This document shows positions 53,556 through 62,309 of a DNA stretch of 64,000 bases, piece after piece; the stretch's first letter is position 1, and every line of letters starts with the position of its first letter. The DNA comes from Pseudomonadales bacterium (GTDB lineage: Bacteria > Pseudomonadota > Gammaproteobacteria > Pseudomonadales > Azotimanducaceae). Position numbers and translations under genes: made by a program. The notes below the pieces were generated by a model. It did no database searches, was not told where the DNA came from, and was given only the letters and a program-made list of their open reading frames with translations. The stretch lies in NCBI GenBank assembly GCA_022822135.1, contig JAJECH010000052.1:1-64000 (forward strand). The letters run 5' to 3'.

Positions 53556-54695
53556 ATGGATTCGTTTAACTTCACTGCGATGGATCCTTCGCGTATACAC
53601 GTCCACGGTTCACTAGATTTCGACAAGCGTCCAGACGGACTTGGCGTTCGCCGACTTCCTCATTGGACACGCGCGCAAGTGCCGCAAGGCTTAGACGTAA
53701 TGGCACGCATGCCTTCAGGTGTTCGAATTCGATTCTTCACCGATGCGACCGAGATCTCCTTACAAGCACTCACGACAACATTTCGATTTGAAGACGGTAA
53801 ACCCGCCCGTGTCCCATTTCAACTGCAAGTAGGTGAATCTCTCTTTACCGAGTTTATGACACGCGGACACCACATTAAGCCTGAACCATCGTCTCCGAAC
53901 GGGTTTGAGCTCGTTCGCGGCGAACCTGACACTGTAACGTTTATCGAACTACCACGAGGCGAGAAGCACTGCGAGATTTGGTTGCCTCACAATGCTTACG
54001 TCATGCTTCAACAACTGGCAATTAACGAAGGTGCTACCCTCTTGCCGTTGCCAACCGATACAAGAAAACGGTGGGTCCACTACGGTAGCTCCATCAGTCA
54101 TTGCATGGAAGCTAAAGTTCCTAGCGAAATTTGGCCTGCTGTAGCCGCTCGTCGTGCAGGACTTTGTCTGACGAATTTCGGTGTGGGTGGTCAATGCCAT
54201 CTTGATCAGTTTATGGCGCGAACCATTCGTGATCAGGACTGTGATTTCATCAGCATGAAGATTGGAATCAACATCATCAACCTAGATTCGATGAAAGAGC
54301 GCGTGTTTACGCCTGCGATGCACGGATTCCTAGATACGATCAGAGAAAAGAAACCACTCACTCCAATTCTCTTGATTTCTCCGATTTACTGTCCCAGCGC
54401 AGAAACACACCCTGGTCCGACGATTCCCGATGGAAGCGGTAAATTTCGGACTAATGAAGCCAATCTAAATACAGGTTCCATGACGTTAACCCGCGTCCGA
54501 GAAATCCTTCAAGATGTAGTTGAGCGAAGAACCGCGTCCGGAGACGAGAATCTCGGTTATTTCGACGGACTTGAGCTATTCAATGAGGCAGACCGTGACG
54601 ACTTACCCGACGATCTCCATCCAAACCCAGAAGGCTATATTCGAATGGGGAACCGCTTCTTCGAAAAGTACTTGAAGGAGCACGCGCCTAAATAA
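53556..54695 (+). CDS. SGNH/GDSL-type hydrolase
   Basis: A hydrolase of about 379 residues. An N-terminal beta-rich carbohydrate-binding-like domain (residues about 1-160) precedes the SGNH domain. That domain shows block I VHYGSSISHC with the nucleophile Ser, the Gly block NFGVGGQCH, the Asn block MKIGINIINLDS and the catalytic Asp-His DDLHPNPEGY. It cleaves esters of carbohydrates or lipids. The frame could begin at TTG 53538; ATG 53556 is used here, and neither has a strong RBS. No signal peptide is clear, so the enzyme may be cytoplasmic. Confidence 0.85.
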   Translation: MDSFNFTAMDPSRIHVHGSLDFDKRPDGLGVRRLPHWTRAQVPQGLDVMARMPSGVRIRFFTDATEISLQALTTTFRFEDGKPARVPFQLQVGESLFTEFMTRGHHIKPEPSSPNGFELVRGEPDTVTFIELPRGEKHCEIWLPHNAYVMLQQLAINEGATLLPLPTDTRKRWVHYGSSISHCMEAKVPSEIWPAVAARRAGLCLTNFGVGGQCHLDQFMARTIRDQDCDFISMKIGINIINLDSMKERVFTPAMHGFLDTIREKKPLTPILLISPIYCPSAETHPGPTIPDGSGKFRTNEANLNTGSMTLTRVREILQDVVERRTASGDENLGYFDGLELFNEADRDDLPDDLHPNPEGYIRMGNRFFEKYLKEHAPK

Positions 54696-54787
54696 CAGAG
54701 CTCGTGCCAATCGCTAAATCCAGCACATATGTGCGACACCATCTACGGGTCCTTCGTTATCGATCCAGCAGGTCGATAAAACGAAGA

Positions 54788-55258
54788 CTAATCTGAACGT
54801 AACCAGCGAGCTAACGCTTTATTTGGGTCGGCGATTTCTTCGATTGATGTGTAGTAGTAGTCATTCCAATTTTCCTCTGGGAAGGCCGTAAACAACATCA
54901 GATTGAGTGGATAGTCTTCGCTATCGGTGCTTCTTCGAAAATCATCTCGGAAGAGAAACACTGCCTTTTTCAGCGCGATTGCCATACCTAGTTCAATCAT
55001 GACACCTTCGTCAGGCGGGCAACCGTTCACGATCGCGAATGTACCATCCGAATTTCTTACGTCTGCGTAATCCGCTTGTCCAACTCGCCAAGCCCAACCT
55101 TTCTTGGAGAAATCAATCTGGTTATTCCGCTCAAACGGCTCCCAGACCTCCGCGCCTAACTGCGTCAATTCTTCAACCATTCGTGGAAGTGGTCCGAATT
55201 TCCCTAATTTGCTGAAGCCGTAGTCGTTAGCTAGGTACAGCGTTTTTCGAGTACTCAT
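54788..55258 (-). CDS. Nucleoside 2-deoxyribosyltransferase-like protein
   Basis: A 156-residue protein with the nucleoside 2-deoxyribosyltransferase fold. The start LYLANDYGFSKLGKFGPLPR and the block containing DADYADVRN-like segments (QADYADVRNSDGTFAIVNG) lead to the catalytic Glu in PPDEGVMIELGMAIALKKAV. The family transfers 2-deoxyribose between bases or hydrolyses dNMPs. The gene is isolated, divergent from an LLM gene. Nucleotide salvage is the plausible context. Confidence 0.82.
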   Translation of the reverse strand: MSTRKTLYLANDYGFSKLGKFGPLPRMVEELTQLGAEVWEPFERNNQIDFSKKGWAWRVGQADYADVRNSDGTFAIVNGCPPDEGVMIELGMAIALKKAVFLFRDDFRRSTDSEDYPLNLMLFTAFPEENWNDYYYTSIEEIADPNKALARWLRSD

Positions 55259-55335
55259 GCTCTTCTTTGAAGCTCGTTTCGCGCACTAACGCATATTGTC
55301 TAATTCCGCGCCTCTAAATGTGAAGAAACGCAGCA

Positions 55336-56244
55336 ATGAAATTTGGCGCACAGCTAGTCAATTACTTTACGACTTGGGAGGCTACGCTACCCACCATTAG
55401 GACGGTTGAAGCCGGCCGTTTCAATAGTTTATGGTGGTCCGATCACTTCCTACCTCCTGTCGGAGGCAATATGGAACATGGTGGCGCTCTCGAAGGATGG
55501 TCTCTCATTACTGCATCGGCGGCGATAACGTCCCGTGTAGAACTCGGGTTACTAGTGAGCGGTAATACGTATCGGAATCCTGGTTTGCTCGCGAAGATGG
55601 CGACGACCGTGGACGAGATTTCCGGTGGCCGATATATTCTCGGATTTGGCGCTGCGTGGTTCAAACGCGAACACGAGGCGTACGGCTGGGTTTTTCCTGG
55701 ATTGAAAGAACGGTGCGACCGTCTTGAAGAAGCAGCCGAACTCATACGCTTACTGTTCACATCATCGGAACCGGTTTCGTATCACGGGAAGTACTACTCG
55801 CTCGACAACGCCCCTCTATCGCCTGCTTGCACGACGCAGCCACACACTCCGATTCTGATTGGTGGAAATGGCGAAAAACGCACGCTATTAACGTGCGCCA
55901 AGTACGCCGATGTCTGTAATATCGACTTCAACAATCCCGGTTCTCCTGAAGTCTTCAAGCACAAGATTCAAGTACTCGAACGACATTGCGAATCGATCGG
56001 GCGTGACCCAGCCGAAATCCGTAAAACCGTACTGATTCCTATGCGGATCGAAGATGACGAGGCACGAGGCGAGGAACTTCGACGTCCACGTCCGTGGACG
56101 CTTACGGGTACGACATCGTATATCGCAGACTTGATTCAGCAGTACATCGATGCTGGCGCGGAGGAAGTCATGTTCGCTGGCGTTCCAACTCGTGCAGAGT
56201 ATTTTGAACGAATCGACAAAGAAATTCTCGCTCAGTTTGACTGA
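55336..56244 (+). CDS. LLM-class flavin-dependent oxidoreductase
   Basis: A 302-residue luciferase-superfamily protein starting MKFGAQLVNYFTTWEATLPT. It contains FNSLWWSDHFLPPVGG, RVELGLLVSGNTYRNPGLLA, ISGGRYILGFGAAWFKREHE and PILIGGNGEKRTLLTCAKYA. The pattern resembles F420-dependent oxidoreductases as well as FMN enzymes. The cofactor cannot be decided. Divergent from a nucleoside deoxyribosyltransferase-like gene and convergent with a tandem CaiB pair. Confidence 0.85.
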   Translation: MKFGAQLVNYFTTWEATLPTIRTVEAGRFNSLWWSDHFLPPVGGNMEHGGALEGWSLITASAAITSRVELGLLVSGNTYRNPGLLAKMATTVDEISGGRYILGFGAAWFKREHEAYGWVFPGLKERCDRLEEAAELIRLLFTSSEPVSYHGKYYSLDNAPLSPACTTQPHTPILIGGNGEKRTLLTCAKYADVCNIDFNNPGSPEVFKHKIQVLERHCESIGRDPAEIRKTVLIPMRIEDDEARGEELRRPRPWTLTGTTSYIADLIQQYIDAGAEEVMFAGVPTRAEYFERIDKEILAQFD

Positions 56245-56259
56245 TCGCAGTCGGACTGC

Positions 56260-57468
56260 TTAAGTTAAAAACCCCGCCTCTTCGCCTGCACGTACATCGT
56301 CTTCGGACATTCCTAGCCAATCGGCGAGGACACTGACGTTGTCCTCGCCAAGTAATCGCGACCGTTCATAAATCTCACAGGGTGTTCTCTCGAAGTAAAT
56401 AGGGAGTCGGTCCGCAAACGTCTCACCTAGACGTGGATGTGGTTCGTCCATAAAGCGAATGAACTCGTGCGCTTGAAGTTGCGGATCAGATTCTGCCAAG
56501 TCAATTCCAGTCTGAACGACACCCGCTGGTACACCCGCGCTTTGTAAGGTGTACATGAGTTCGTTCGCGTCCTGGTCTCGTGTCCACGCGTTCATGTGAC
56601 GATCCAGCTCTTCAGCGTTCTCGCACCTAGCCTCGGCAGAACAGAATGCTTCTTCTCGACACCAATCGGGAGCTCCCATCACCGAGCAGAGCGCTTGCCA
56701 TTCGTCGTCATCACGGCAAACGATCGCTAGCCAGCGTTCGTCCAGAATGTCGCCACCATAGGAGCGACATTGGAAGCAGCCATGCGGAGCAAACTTGTCG
56801 TATGGCAATCGATTTCCACAAGGTTTCGCTTCTCTTCCGTTAACGAAATAGTCAAGCAAACTGACCCCTATCATCGCCGCGCCTACCTCGAATTGAGCTA
56901 GATCAATACGTTGTCCTTTGCCTGTCTGTCGACGTGCCTCGATTGCCGATAGGATTGCGACGGCACCGTGTAATCCCGCTTGGTGGTCGTTGTAAGAAAA
57001 GCCCAATCCGATCGGTCCACCGTCAGGTACACCAGTTGTATACGTGAGACCTGCCAACGCATGAATGGTGGGTGCATACGTCACGAAATCGCTCCATGGA
57101 CCACCGCTTCCCATGCCTGACATCTGAACGTAGATGACCTGATCATTGGAAGTACTGACATCGTCAAATCCGATCCCCCAGCGATCCAATACTCCGAGCG
57201 AAAAGTTGTCGATGACGACGTCTGCTTGACTAACCAAGGATTTCGCAACCCCCTTAGCGTCATCCTGACTCATATCCAGCGCAAGTGCGCGTTTATTTCT
57301 GTTCCATATCGCATAGTACGGCGAGCTTGGCGCGTTGTTTGCTGCCGCGCGCTTGGTTGAGTTCACTTTTACAACATCCGCACCCATATCTGCGAGCAGC
57401 CGCGTGCAGAACGGTCCCGCTAGGACATGTGTAAAGTCCAGAATCCGAATACCTTCTAATGGGCGCAT
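56260..57468 (-). CDS. CaiB/BaiF CoA-transferase, catalytic-type member of a tandem pair
   Basis: A 402-residue class III CoA-transferase. Features: IRILDFTHVLAGPFCTRLLA then MGADVVKVNSTKR, DVVIDNFSLGVLDRWGIGFD, and the catalytic Asp in GFSYNDHQAGLHGAVAI (Asp, four residues before the Gly of AG). The upstream gene on the same strand is a second CaiB-like protein separated by a single nucleotide, pointing to a heteromeric enzyme as in BbsEF or SmtAB. The CoA acceptor acid is not known. Confidence 0.9.
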   Translation of the reverse strand: MRPLEGIRILDFTHVLAGPFCTRLLADMGADVVKVNSTKRAAANNAPSSPYYAIWNRNKRALALDMSQDDAKGVAKSLVSQADVVIDNFSLGVLDRWGIGFDDVSTSNDQVIYVQMSGMGSGGPWSDFVTYAPTIHALAGLTYTTGVPDGGPIGLGFSYNDHQAGLHGAVAILSAIEARRQTGKGQRIDLAQFEVGAAMIGVSLLDYFVNGREAKPCGNRLPYDKFAPHGCFQCRSYGGDILDERWLAIVCRDDDEWQALCSVMGAPDWCREEAFCSAEARCENAEELDRHMNAWTRDQDANELMYTLQSAGVPAGVVQTGIDLAESDPQLQAHEFIRFMDEPHPRLGETFADRLPIYFERTPCEIYERSRLLGEDNVSVLADWLGMSEDDVRAGEEAGFLT

Positions 57469-57469
57469 A

Positions 57470-58636
57470 TCAGTCCTCCCACCCTACCGCATCAAGAACG
57501 TTTGAGGCATTGGTTTCCAACCAACCAGACTCGGACACTTGACCCGGTGTCCCTAAGAACTGGAAAGGGATTCCAGGACTCGGAACCCTTCGCTCGCCGA
57601 CTCTTGTCTTCTGCCACCACGATCTAGCTTCGAGTTGTGGGTTATTCGCTACTTGAGGCACGGTCTGCACCCAACCATAGGGGGCATGCCTCTCTTGTGC
57701 TTTAAAGAAAAGATCCTCCGTGTCTTCCGCGGCCACCCACTCACGAATGACCTCCATCAACCTTTGAGAGTAACGGCGACGGTTTTCCGGTTCTTCGTAC
57801 TTTGGATCGAGTAAATCTTGAAATGAACCTTCTTCAACTAACCACGCGAGCTGTGCCTCGAGATTTGGTGTTGGCGTCACCATCATCGCGCCGTCTTTCG
57901 TAGGCATCACGACGTATAGATTCGTCCAATGCAAACTCCCACGACGTTCGAGAGCTTTTGCGCGTGCGTTCGGAAAGTGCTCGTGGTAGTAGTACCACAT
58001 AAATACATGCTCTAAGGAAGACGCGATACACTCATGGACGGGTACTTCGATGCTCTGACCTTCGCCCGTCTCCTGAGCGTGATATAGACCCGCGAGCGCA
58101 GCTGTCGCCGCATATGATCCTGAAATCGTGAAATTCAGTTCGCCAAATAGCTTCAGAGGAGGCGTGTAGTCGTCCCCCGTTATCCCTGATGATCCACCTA
58201 ACGCACTAGCGACAAGGTCCGGCGCTTTGAAGTCACTCCATGGTCCAGTGTTTCCAAATGGCGAGACATCGACGACTACGAGCTTCGGATTTCTAGTTCG
58301 CGCGGCTTCTACATTAACTCTGTCAGCTAAGGAGTTTTCTCTACCGAGGAAACACAGATCGGCAGAACTCAATAGTGCATTGAGTTCGTAGAGCGACGCC
58401 GATGACGTTTCGTCAACTTTAAAGTGACGTCGACTCGAAGCGAAAAACGTGTACCACAGCGAATCACCACTTTCCTCATCGAACGGACCTCGATGCCGAA
58501 GAGGGTCACCGGACGAAGGCTCGGGACGCACGACGTCGGCACCCAAATCAGCGAGTAACTTGACACCATAGATGGCTTTGTCGTCCGAAAGGTCAACAAT
58601 GCGAGTTTGTTGCAGTGCTTCACCACGGTTTGACAT
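57470..58636 (-). CDS. CaiB/BaiF-like protein apparently lacking the catalytic Asp
   Basis: A 388-residue member of the same family. TRIVDLSDDKAIYGVKLLAD then LGADVVRPEPSSGDPLRH match the family N-terminus. Where the catalytic Asp is expected the sequence reads FGELNFTISGSYAATAALAG, with no Asp at the aligned position. It probably serves as a non-catalytic partner of the CaiB protein encoded 1 nt downstream. ATG 58636 (MSNRGEALQQ) is chosen; earlier in-frame ATGs would extend 43 codons into the upstream divergent gene region. By-eye alignment only. Confidence 0.82.
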   Translation of the reverse strand: MSNRGEALQQTRIVDLSDDKAIYGVKLLADLGADVVRPEPSSGDPLRHRGPFDEESGDSLWYTFFASSRRHFKVDETSSASLYELNALLSSADLCFLGRENSLADRVNVEAARTRNPKLVVVDVSPFGNTGPWSDFKAPDLVASALGGSSGITGDDYTPPLKLFGELNFTISGSYAATAALAGLYHAQETGEGQSIEVPVHECIASSLEHVFMWYYYHEHFPNARAKALERRGSLHWTNLYVVMPTKDGAMMVTPTPNLEAQLAWLVEEGSFQDLLDPKYEEPENRRRYSQRLMEVIREWVAAEDTEDLFFKAQERHAPYGWVQTVPQVANNPQLEARSWWQKTRVGERRVPSPGIPFQFLGTPGQVSESGWLETNASNVLDAVGWED

Positions 58637-58697
58637 GTTCTGCTCAATTGATCGATTGATACTATTTTGCGGATTCTTTTTAAGGAAGCAGTTCCTC

Positions 58698-59729
58698 ATG
58701 CTCAAAGCAGTACCTCTTGGACAACGATCTGGACTGAAGGTCTCGGAGTTGTGCTTAGGCACCATGAATTTCGGTCAGCCAGGACGTGGTCATCAAGGTG
58801 ACTGGACGTTAGGGATCGATGAAGCACGACCGATCTTTGAGAAAGCCCTTGCGAGTGGCTTGTTTTATTTCGACTGCGCGGATGTGTATGGGCAAGGCGC
58901 ATGCGAGGAGGTCGTAGGCGCACTGCTCAAAGAGCTCGCAAGGCGTGAAGAGTACGTGCTTGCGACGAAGGTCGCGATGCCGATGGGACGAGGTGCGAAT
59001 TTCAGTGGTTTGTCGCGTAAGCACATACTTGAAGGCGTCGATGCAAGTTTGAAAAGACTAGGTCACGACTACGTAGATCATTTGGTGATCCACCGACATC
59101 CGCACGGTGTTGCAGTCAATCCGGATGTTCCTATCGAGGAAACGATGGAAGCGTTGAACGACGTGGTCAAAGCCGGTAAAGTTCTGTATCTCGGCGCTTC
59201 ATCCATGTGGGCATGGCAGTTCGCAGAGTTACAGCATGTAGCGGCACAGAATGGATGGGTGCAGTTCGTATCTATGCAAAACCACTACAACCTCATTTAC
59301 CGTGAAGAAGAACGGGAGATGAACCCATATTGCGCGAGTTCAGGCGTCGCACTTACGCCATGGTCACCTCTCGCCCGAGGTATCCTCGCGGGTAGCTATC
59401 AAGGTAGCTTTGAAAAAGGTTCTACCGCACGCTCATCCGGTCGAGATAGAGTAAGAACCGAAAGTTTGTATCGTGGTGAAGCTGATTTCGCGATTGCTGA
59501 TCGTGTCGTCGAGCTAGCTCGTCGACTTGAGAAAAAACCTGCACAAATTGCAATCGCTTGGCTCATGAATAAGTCAGAGATCACTTCACCTATCGTCGGC
59601 GTGTCGCGAGAGGAGCAACTTGATGAATTGATTGACGCTGCGTCAATCGATCTGAGTGCCGAAGATAACGCGTTTCTTGAAGAACTCTATCGTCCAGTCG
59701 AAAACCTGTTGTCGTTCGGTACGTCCTAG
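58698..59729 (+). CDS. Aldo/keto reductase
   Basis: A 343-residue NADPH-dependent TIM-barrel reductase. Starts MLKAVPLGQRSGLKVSELCL. The catalytic tetrad is visible: Asp and Tyr in FYFDCADVYGQG, Lys in YVLATKVAMP and His in DHLVIHRHPHG. The C-terminal ITSPIVGVSREEQLDELIDA binds the cofactor. ATG 58698 is chosen, with AAGGA about 11 nt before it; longer versions from earlier ATGs overlap the divergent CaiB gene. It reduces an aldehyde or ketone; substrate unknown. Confidence 0.9.
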   Translation: MLKAVPLGQRSGLKVSELCLGTMNFGQPGRGHQGDWTLGIDEARPIFEKALASGLFYFDCADVYGQGACEEVVGALLKELARREEYVLATKVAMPMGRGANFSGLSRKHILEGVDASLKRLGHDYVDHLVIHRHPHGVAVNPDVPIEETMEALNDVVKAGKVLYLGASSMWAWQFAELQHVAAQNGWVQFVSMQNHYNLIYREEEREMNPYCASSGVALTPWSPLARGILAGSYQGSFEKGSTARSSGRDRVRTESLYRGEADFAIADRVVELARRLEKKPAQIAIAWLMNKSEITSPIVGVSREEQLDELIDAASIDLSAEDNAFLEELYRPVENLLSFGTS

Positions 59730-59832
59730 TTGAATCGATTGAAAGCGAATGCGAACCATCAATCAGACTTCGAAAATATGCTCGAAGACTGGATAGATCA
59801 GTGAATGTATGAACGACGACGAATTAGTGTCG

Positions 59833-61227
59833 TTACGCTACACCGCGCTCCGAGGAGATTTCGTTTGCGATGCGCTTGAATTCGGCGCGCATAAAGTACT
59901 TTTCTTGTTCACCGAGATTCCGACCAAGTTCTTGGCGGCACATCGCCATGACGCCTTTGTCGAACATTGACGGAACACCGTATTGACCTTCTTGCCAATA
60001 CGCTAAGCAAGAGCTCAACTCGTCATCATTCAGTTCCGCAACAAATATCTCAACGTATTCGGTAATCTCGGTCTGCGCGACTTCGTCGACCTCATTCGGT
60101 GTTGCTTCGCCGAAGCCGCCGCCGAATCGTTGACCGAATTGCCCTTCACCTTGATTTGCTCCTGACTGAAAGCGCGAAGGCGTAAACGACTGCCGAAAGT
60201 TAGGTTTCGTCGTCGCCGCTTCAAGACCGCGCTCAACGAACTGCTGGTTGACGATTCGCATGAACTCATCGCGCATCACTTTACGCTCGTCCGGCGTCAG
60301 ATTCCGTTGAATTCCCTCCCGACACGCCGCCAGTACGCTCTTATCGTGTGTAGTCGGAACATCTCGCCGACCGACACTCCAATACTGCACGCACGCACGG
60401 ATCTGAGGATCCAACATCTTTTCAATGTAGTCTCGAACGAATGGCGAAATGACTTCGCTATCTACTGAGACTGTCGAAAATTCGCCGTCTTCGACTTCAT
60501 AGTCGTCAAATCCTTCGTCTTCGGCCCAATCATTAACGGTCTCAGACTCGAGGGAAGATTGAGCCTCCTCTGTGACCATCTCACCTTCTTGCCCGACTTC
60601 ATTTGACGACGATTCGGGAAGGTCATATTCCTGAGGATCAAGAATCCGATCTTGATCTTCGCGAATTCGTCCGACATTTGGGAGCAGGAAGTTACGCAAG
60701 CTATCTGTAGTCCACGGAGAAAACGTGTCGACTTTAGCTCGTAAGTCGAGCGTGAGATAGAGTTCACGCCGTTGAATCTCAACGAAATGGACATGAATCC
60801 CTTTCGCTTGTACGTCGTCGATCAAGTCCTCAAAATCAAAACTTTCGCTGACGATCAAAGCGTCACTTATCGCCTTGTTATTGGTAAGGTTCTGGATGTC
60901 ATCACTAATTCGATCCCGCGTCGCGATTGCGAGAGAGCTTTCGTCTGTTTCGTACGAAAACGTTCGTAGTTTCACGCCGTTCTTAGCCAGAATGACACGA
61001 CGTCGGTATTCGACGTGTTCTGCTTCTGCTTCACACTCATACCAGTAGATTCGAAGAATGCGCGATCCTGGAACGAGCCGCTCGACCAACGTCATTACGG
61101 CGTTCTTAAAGGCTAGTACATTGAATCGGTGCGGGGCAACCTTCGGTACCCCTTCTTTTAGAAGCGTCTTAACACCAGACCGTAGTAAGTAGCGACCGTC
61201 TATGAAAACGCCAACATGATCACTCAC
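59833..61227 (-). CDS. NYN-domain protein with duplicated C-terminal module
   Basis: A 464-residue protein. Residues 1-165 form a NYN (PIN-like nuclease) domain with Asp10 (GVFIDGRYLLRSG) and the strand SDALIVSESFDFEDLI, where most homologues have GDSDF. Then comes an acidic linker (about 186-260). Two copies of an unrecognised helical module (264-335 and 391-462) follow, separated by a GQF-rich stretch (FGQRFGGGFGEA). The copies agree at about 28 of 72 positions by eye, including YW, VP, DK, CR and ERG. The NYN domain is expected to cut RNA or bind metal. The module's function is unknown. Isolated gene. Confidence 0.8.
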   Translation of the reverse strand: MSDHVGVFIDGRYLLRSGVKTLLKEGVPKVAPHRFNVLAFKNAVMTLVERLVPGSRILRIYWYECEAEAEHVEYRRRVILAKNGVKLRTFSYETDESSLAIATRDRISDDIQNLTNNKAISDALIVSESFDFEDLIDDVQAKGIHVHFVEIQRRELYLTLDLRAKVDTFSPWTTDSLRNFLLPNVGRIREDQDRILDPQEYDLPESSSNEVGQEGEMVTEEAQSSLESETVNDWAEDEGFDDYEVEDGEFSTVSVDSEVISPFVRDYIEKMLDPQIRACVQYWSVGRRDVPTTHDKSVLAACREGIQRNLTPDERKVMRDEFMRIVNQQFVERGLEAATTKPNFRQSFTPSRFQSGANQGEGQFGQRFGGGFGEATPNEVDEVAQTEITEYVEIFVAELNDDELSSCLAYWQEGQYGVPSMFDKGVMAMCRQELGRNLGEQEKYFMRAEFKRIANEISSERGVA

Positions 61228-61502
61228 GATAAAAACCCTCGTGAAACGTAATTGATATAAGTGCTGGCTTTACATAAACCAGACGAAGTTATCGTGTAAA
61301 TATCTGCGAAACTCATTATAGAAAGATTTTGAGTCAGGAGTGGCAACCTTTCAATTGCGCTAGATCCAATTCAACCGCGAAGATGCTCAGTCGCAACGAA
61401 CTGAATTCAAACCAACCGTCGTTTCTATCACGTTCGTTCGAACATTGCTTCTGCCTATATTGAAAATGCACGAGTGAACAGCAAACCCAGACGAGCAAAT
61501 CA

Positions 61503-62309
61503 ATGCTGAGATTCGCAGCGAATCTGACGACCATGTTCAATGAAGATGACGAATTCGATCGACTTGACCATATAGCGCGACTTGGTTTTCAACACTTGGA
61601 ATGGCTCTTTCCTTACAACCGCGATAGACACGAAATCGCTTCCAGAGTCAACGACTTGAATTTAGAACTCGTACTCATAAACACCGCATTAGGACTGGCC
61701 GACAAGGGCGATCGGGGGATTGGCGCTCTCCCTGGAAGAGAAGACGAGTTCAAAATCGCTATGACACAAGCGCTCGAATATGCAGATGTTTTGAACATAC
61801 CCATGATTCACGTCATGGCGGGAGTGTGCGCTGATCTCGACAATCGCAGCGAATATCTGGAAACGTTTGCTAGAAATCTGACGTGGGCGACGCAGCAGCT
61901 AAACGGTTCGTCGACGCAGCTGCTGGTCGAACCTTTGAACAAAGTCGATAACCCGAATTACTTGATCAGCACGTCAGCAGACGCACTTGAACTCATTGGT
62001 ATGGTCAACGCAAACATTGGGTTACAGTTCGACTTTTATCACCTACAAATCATGGAAGGCAACTTAGGTCCTTCGTTGAAGACTCACTTTGATCAAATCG
62101 CGCACGTCCAATTCTCAAGCTTGCCGGGACGCCATGAACCACAATACGGTGAGGTAAATTGCCACTACTTGTTTGAATTGCTTGAATCTCTTTCATTTGA
62201 CGGATTCATTGGTTGTGAATACAGACCAAAATCAACCGTGGAAGAAGGGCTTTCGTGGGCAGCACCATATGGAATCGGTGCGCAGGTTTCTGATTCGGCA
62301 GGGAATTAG
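61503..62309 (+). CDS. hyi: Hydroxypyruvate isomerase-like TIM-barrel protein
   Basis: A 268-residue sugar isomerase/epimerase of the xylose-isomerase-like TIM barrel. The start MLRFAANLTTMFNEDDEFDR and GFQHLEWLFPYNRDRHEIA are hallmarks of hydroxypyruvate isomerase. Metal ligands are provided by Glu in LLVEPLNKVDNPNYL, Asp/His in QFDFYHLQIMEG and Glu in IGCEYRPKSTV. It interconverts hydroxypyruvate and tartronate semialdehyde or acts on another sugar. Its TAG stop overlaps the TAA of the convergent PhyH gene. Other isomerases of the fold cannot be excluded. Confidence 0.85.
   Translation: MLRFAANLTTMFNEDDEFDRLDHIARLGFQHLEWLFPYNRDRHEIASRVNDLNLELVLINTALGLADKGDRGIGALPGREDEFKIAMTQALEYADVLNIPMIHVMAGVCADLDNRSEYLETFARNLTWATQQLNGSSTQLLVEPLNKVDNPNYLISTSADALELIGMVNANIGLQFDFYHLQIMEGNLGPSLKTHFDQIAHVQFSSLPGRHEPQYGEVNCHYLFELLESLSFDGFIGCEYRPKSTVEEGLSWAAPYGIGAQVSDSAGN

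Noticed and set aside
61334-61540. A 68-codon minus-strand frame upstream of the hydroxypyruvate isomerase gene
   Set aside because: It overlaps the isomerase start antisense, has an unusual composition and no family resemblance.
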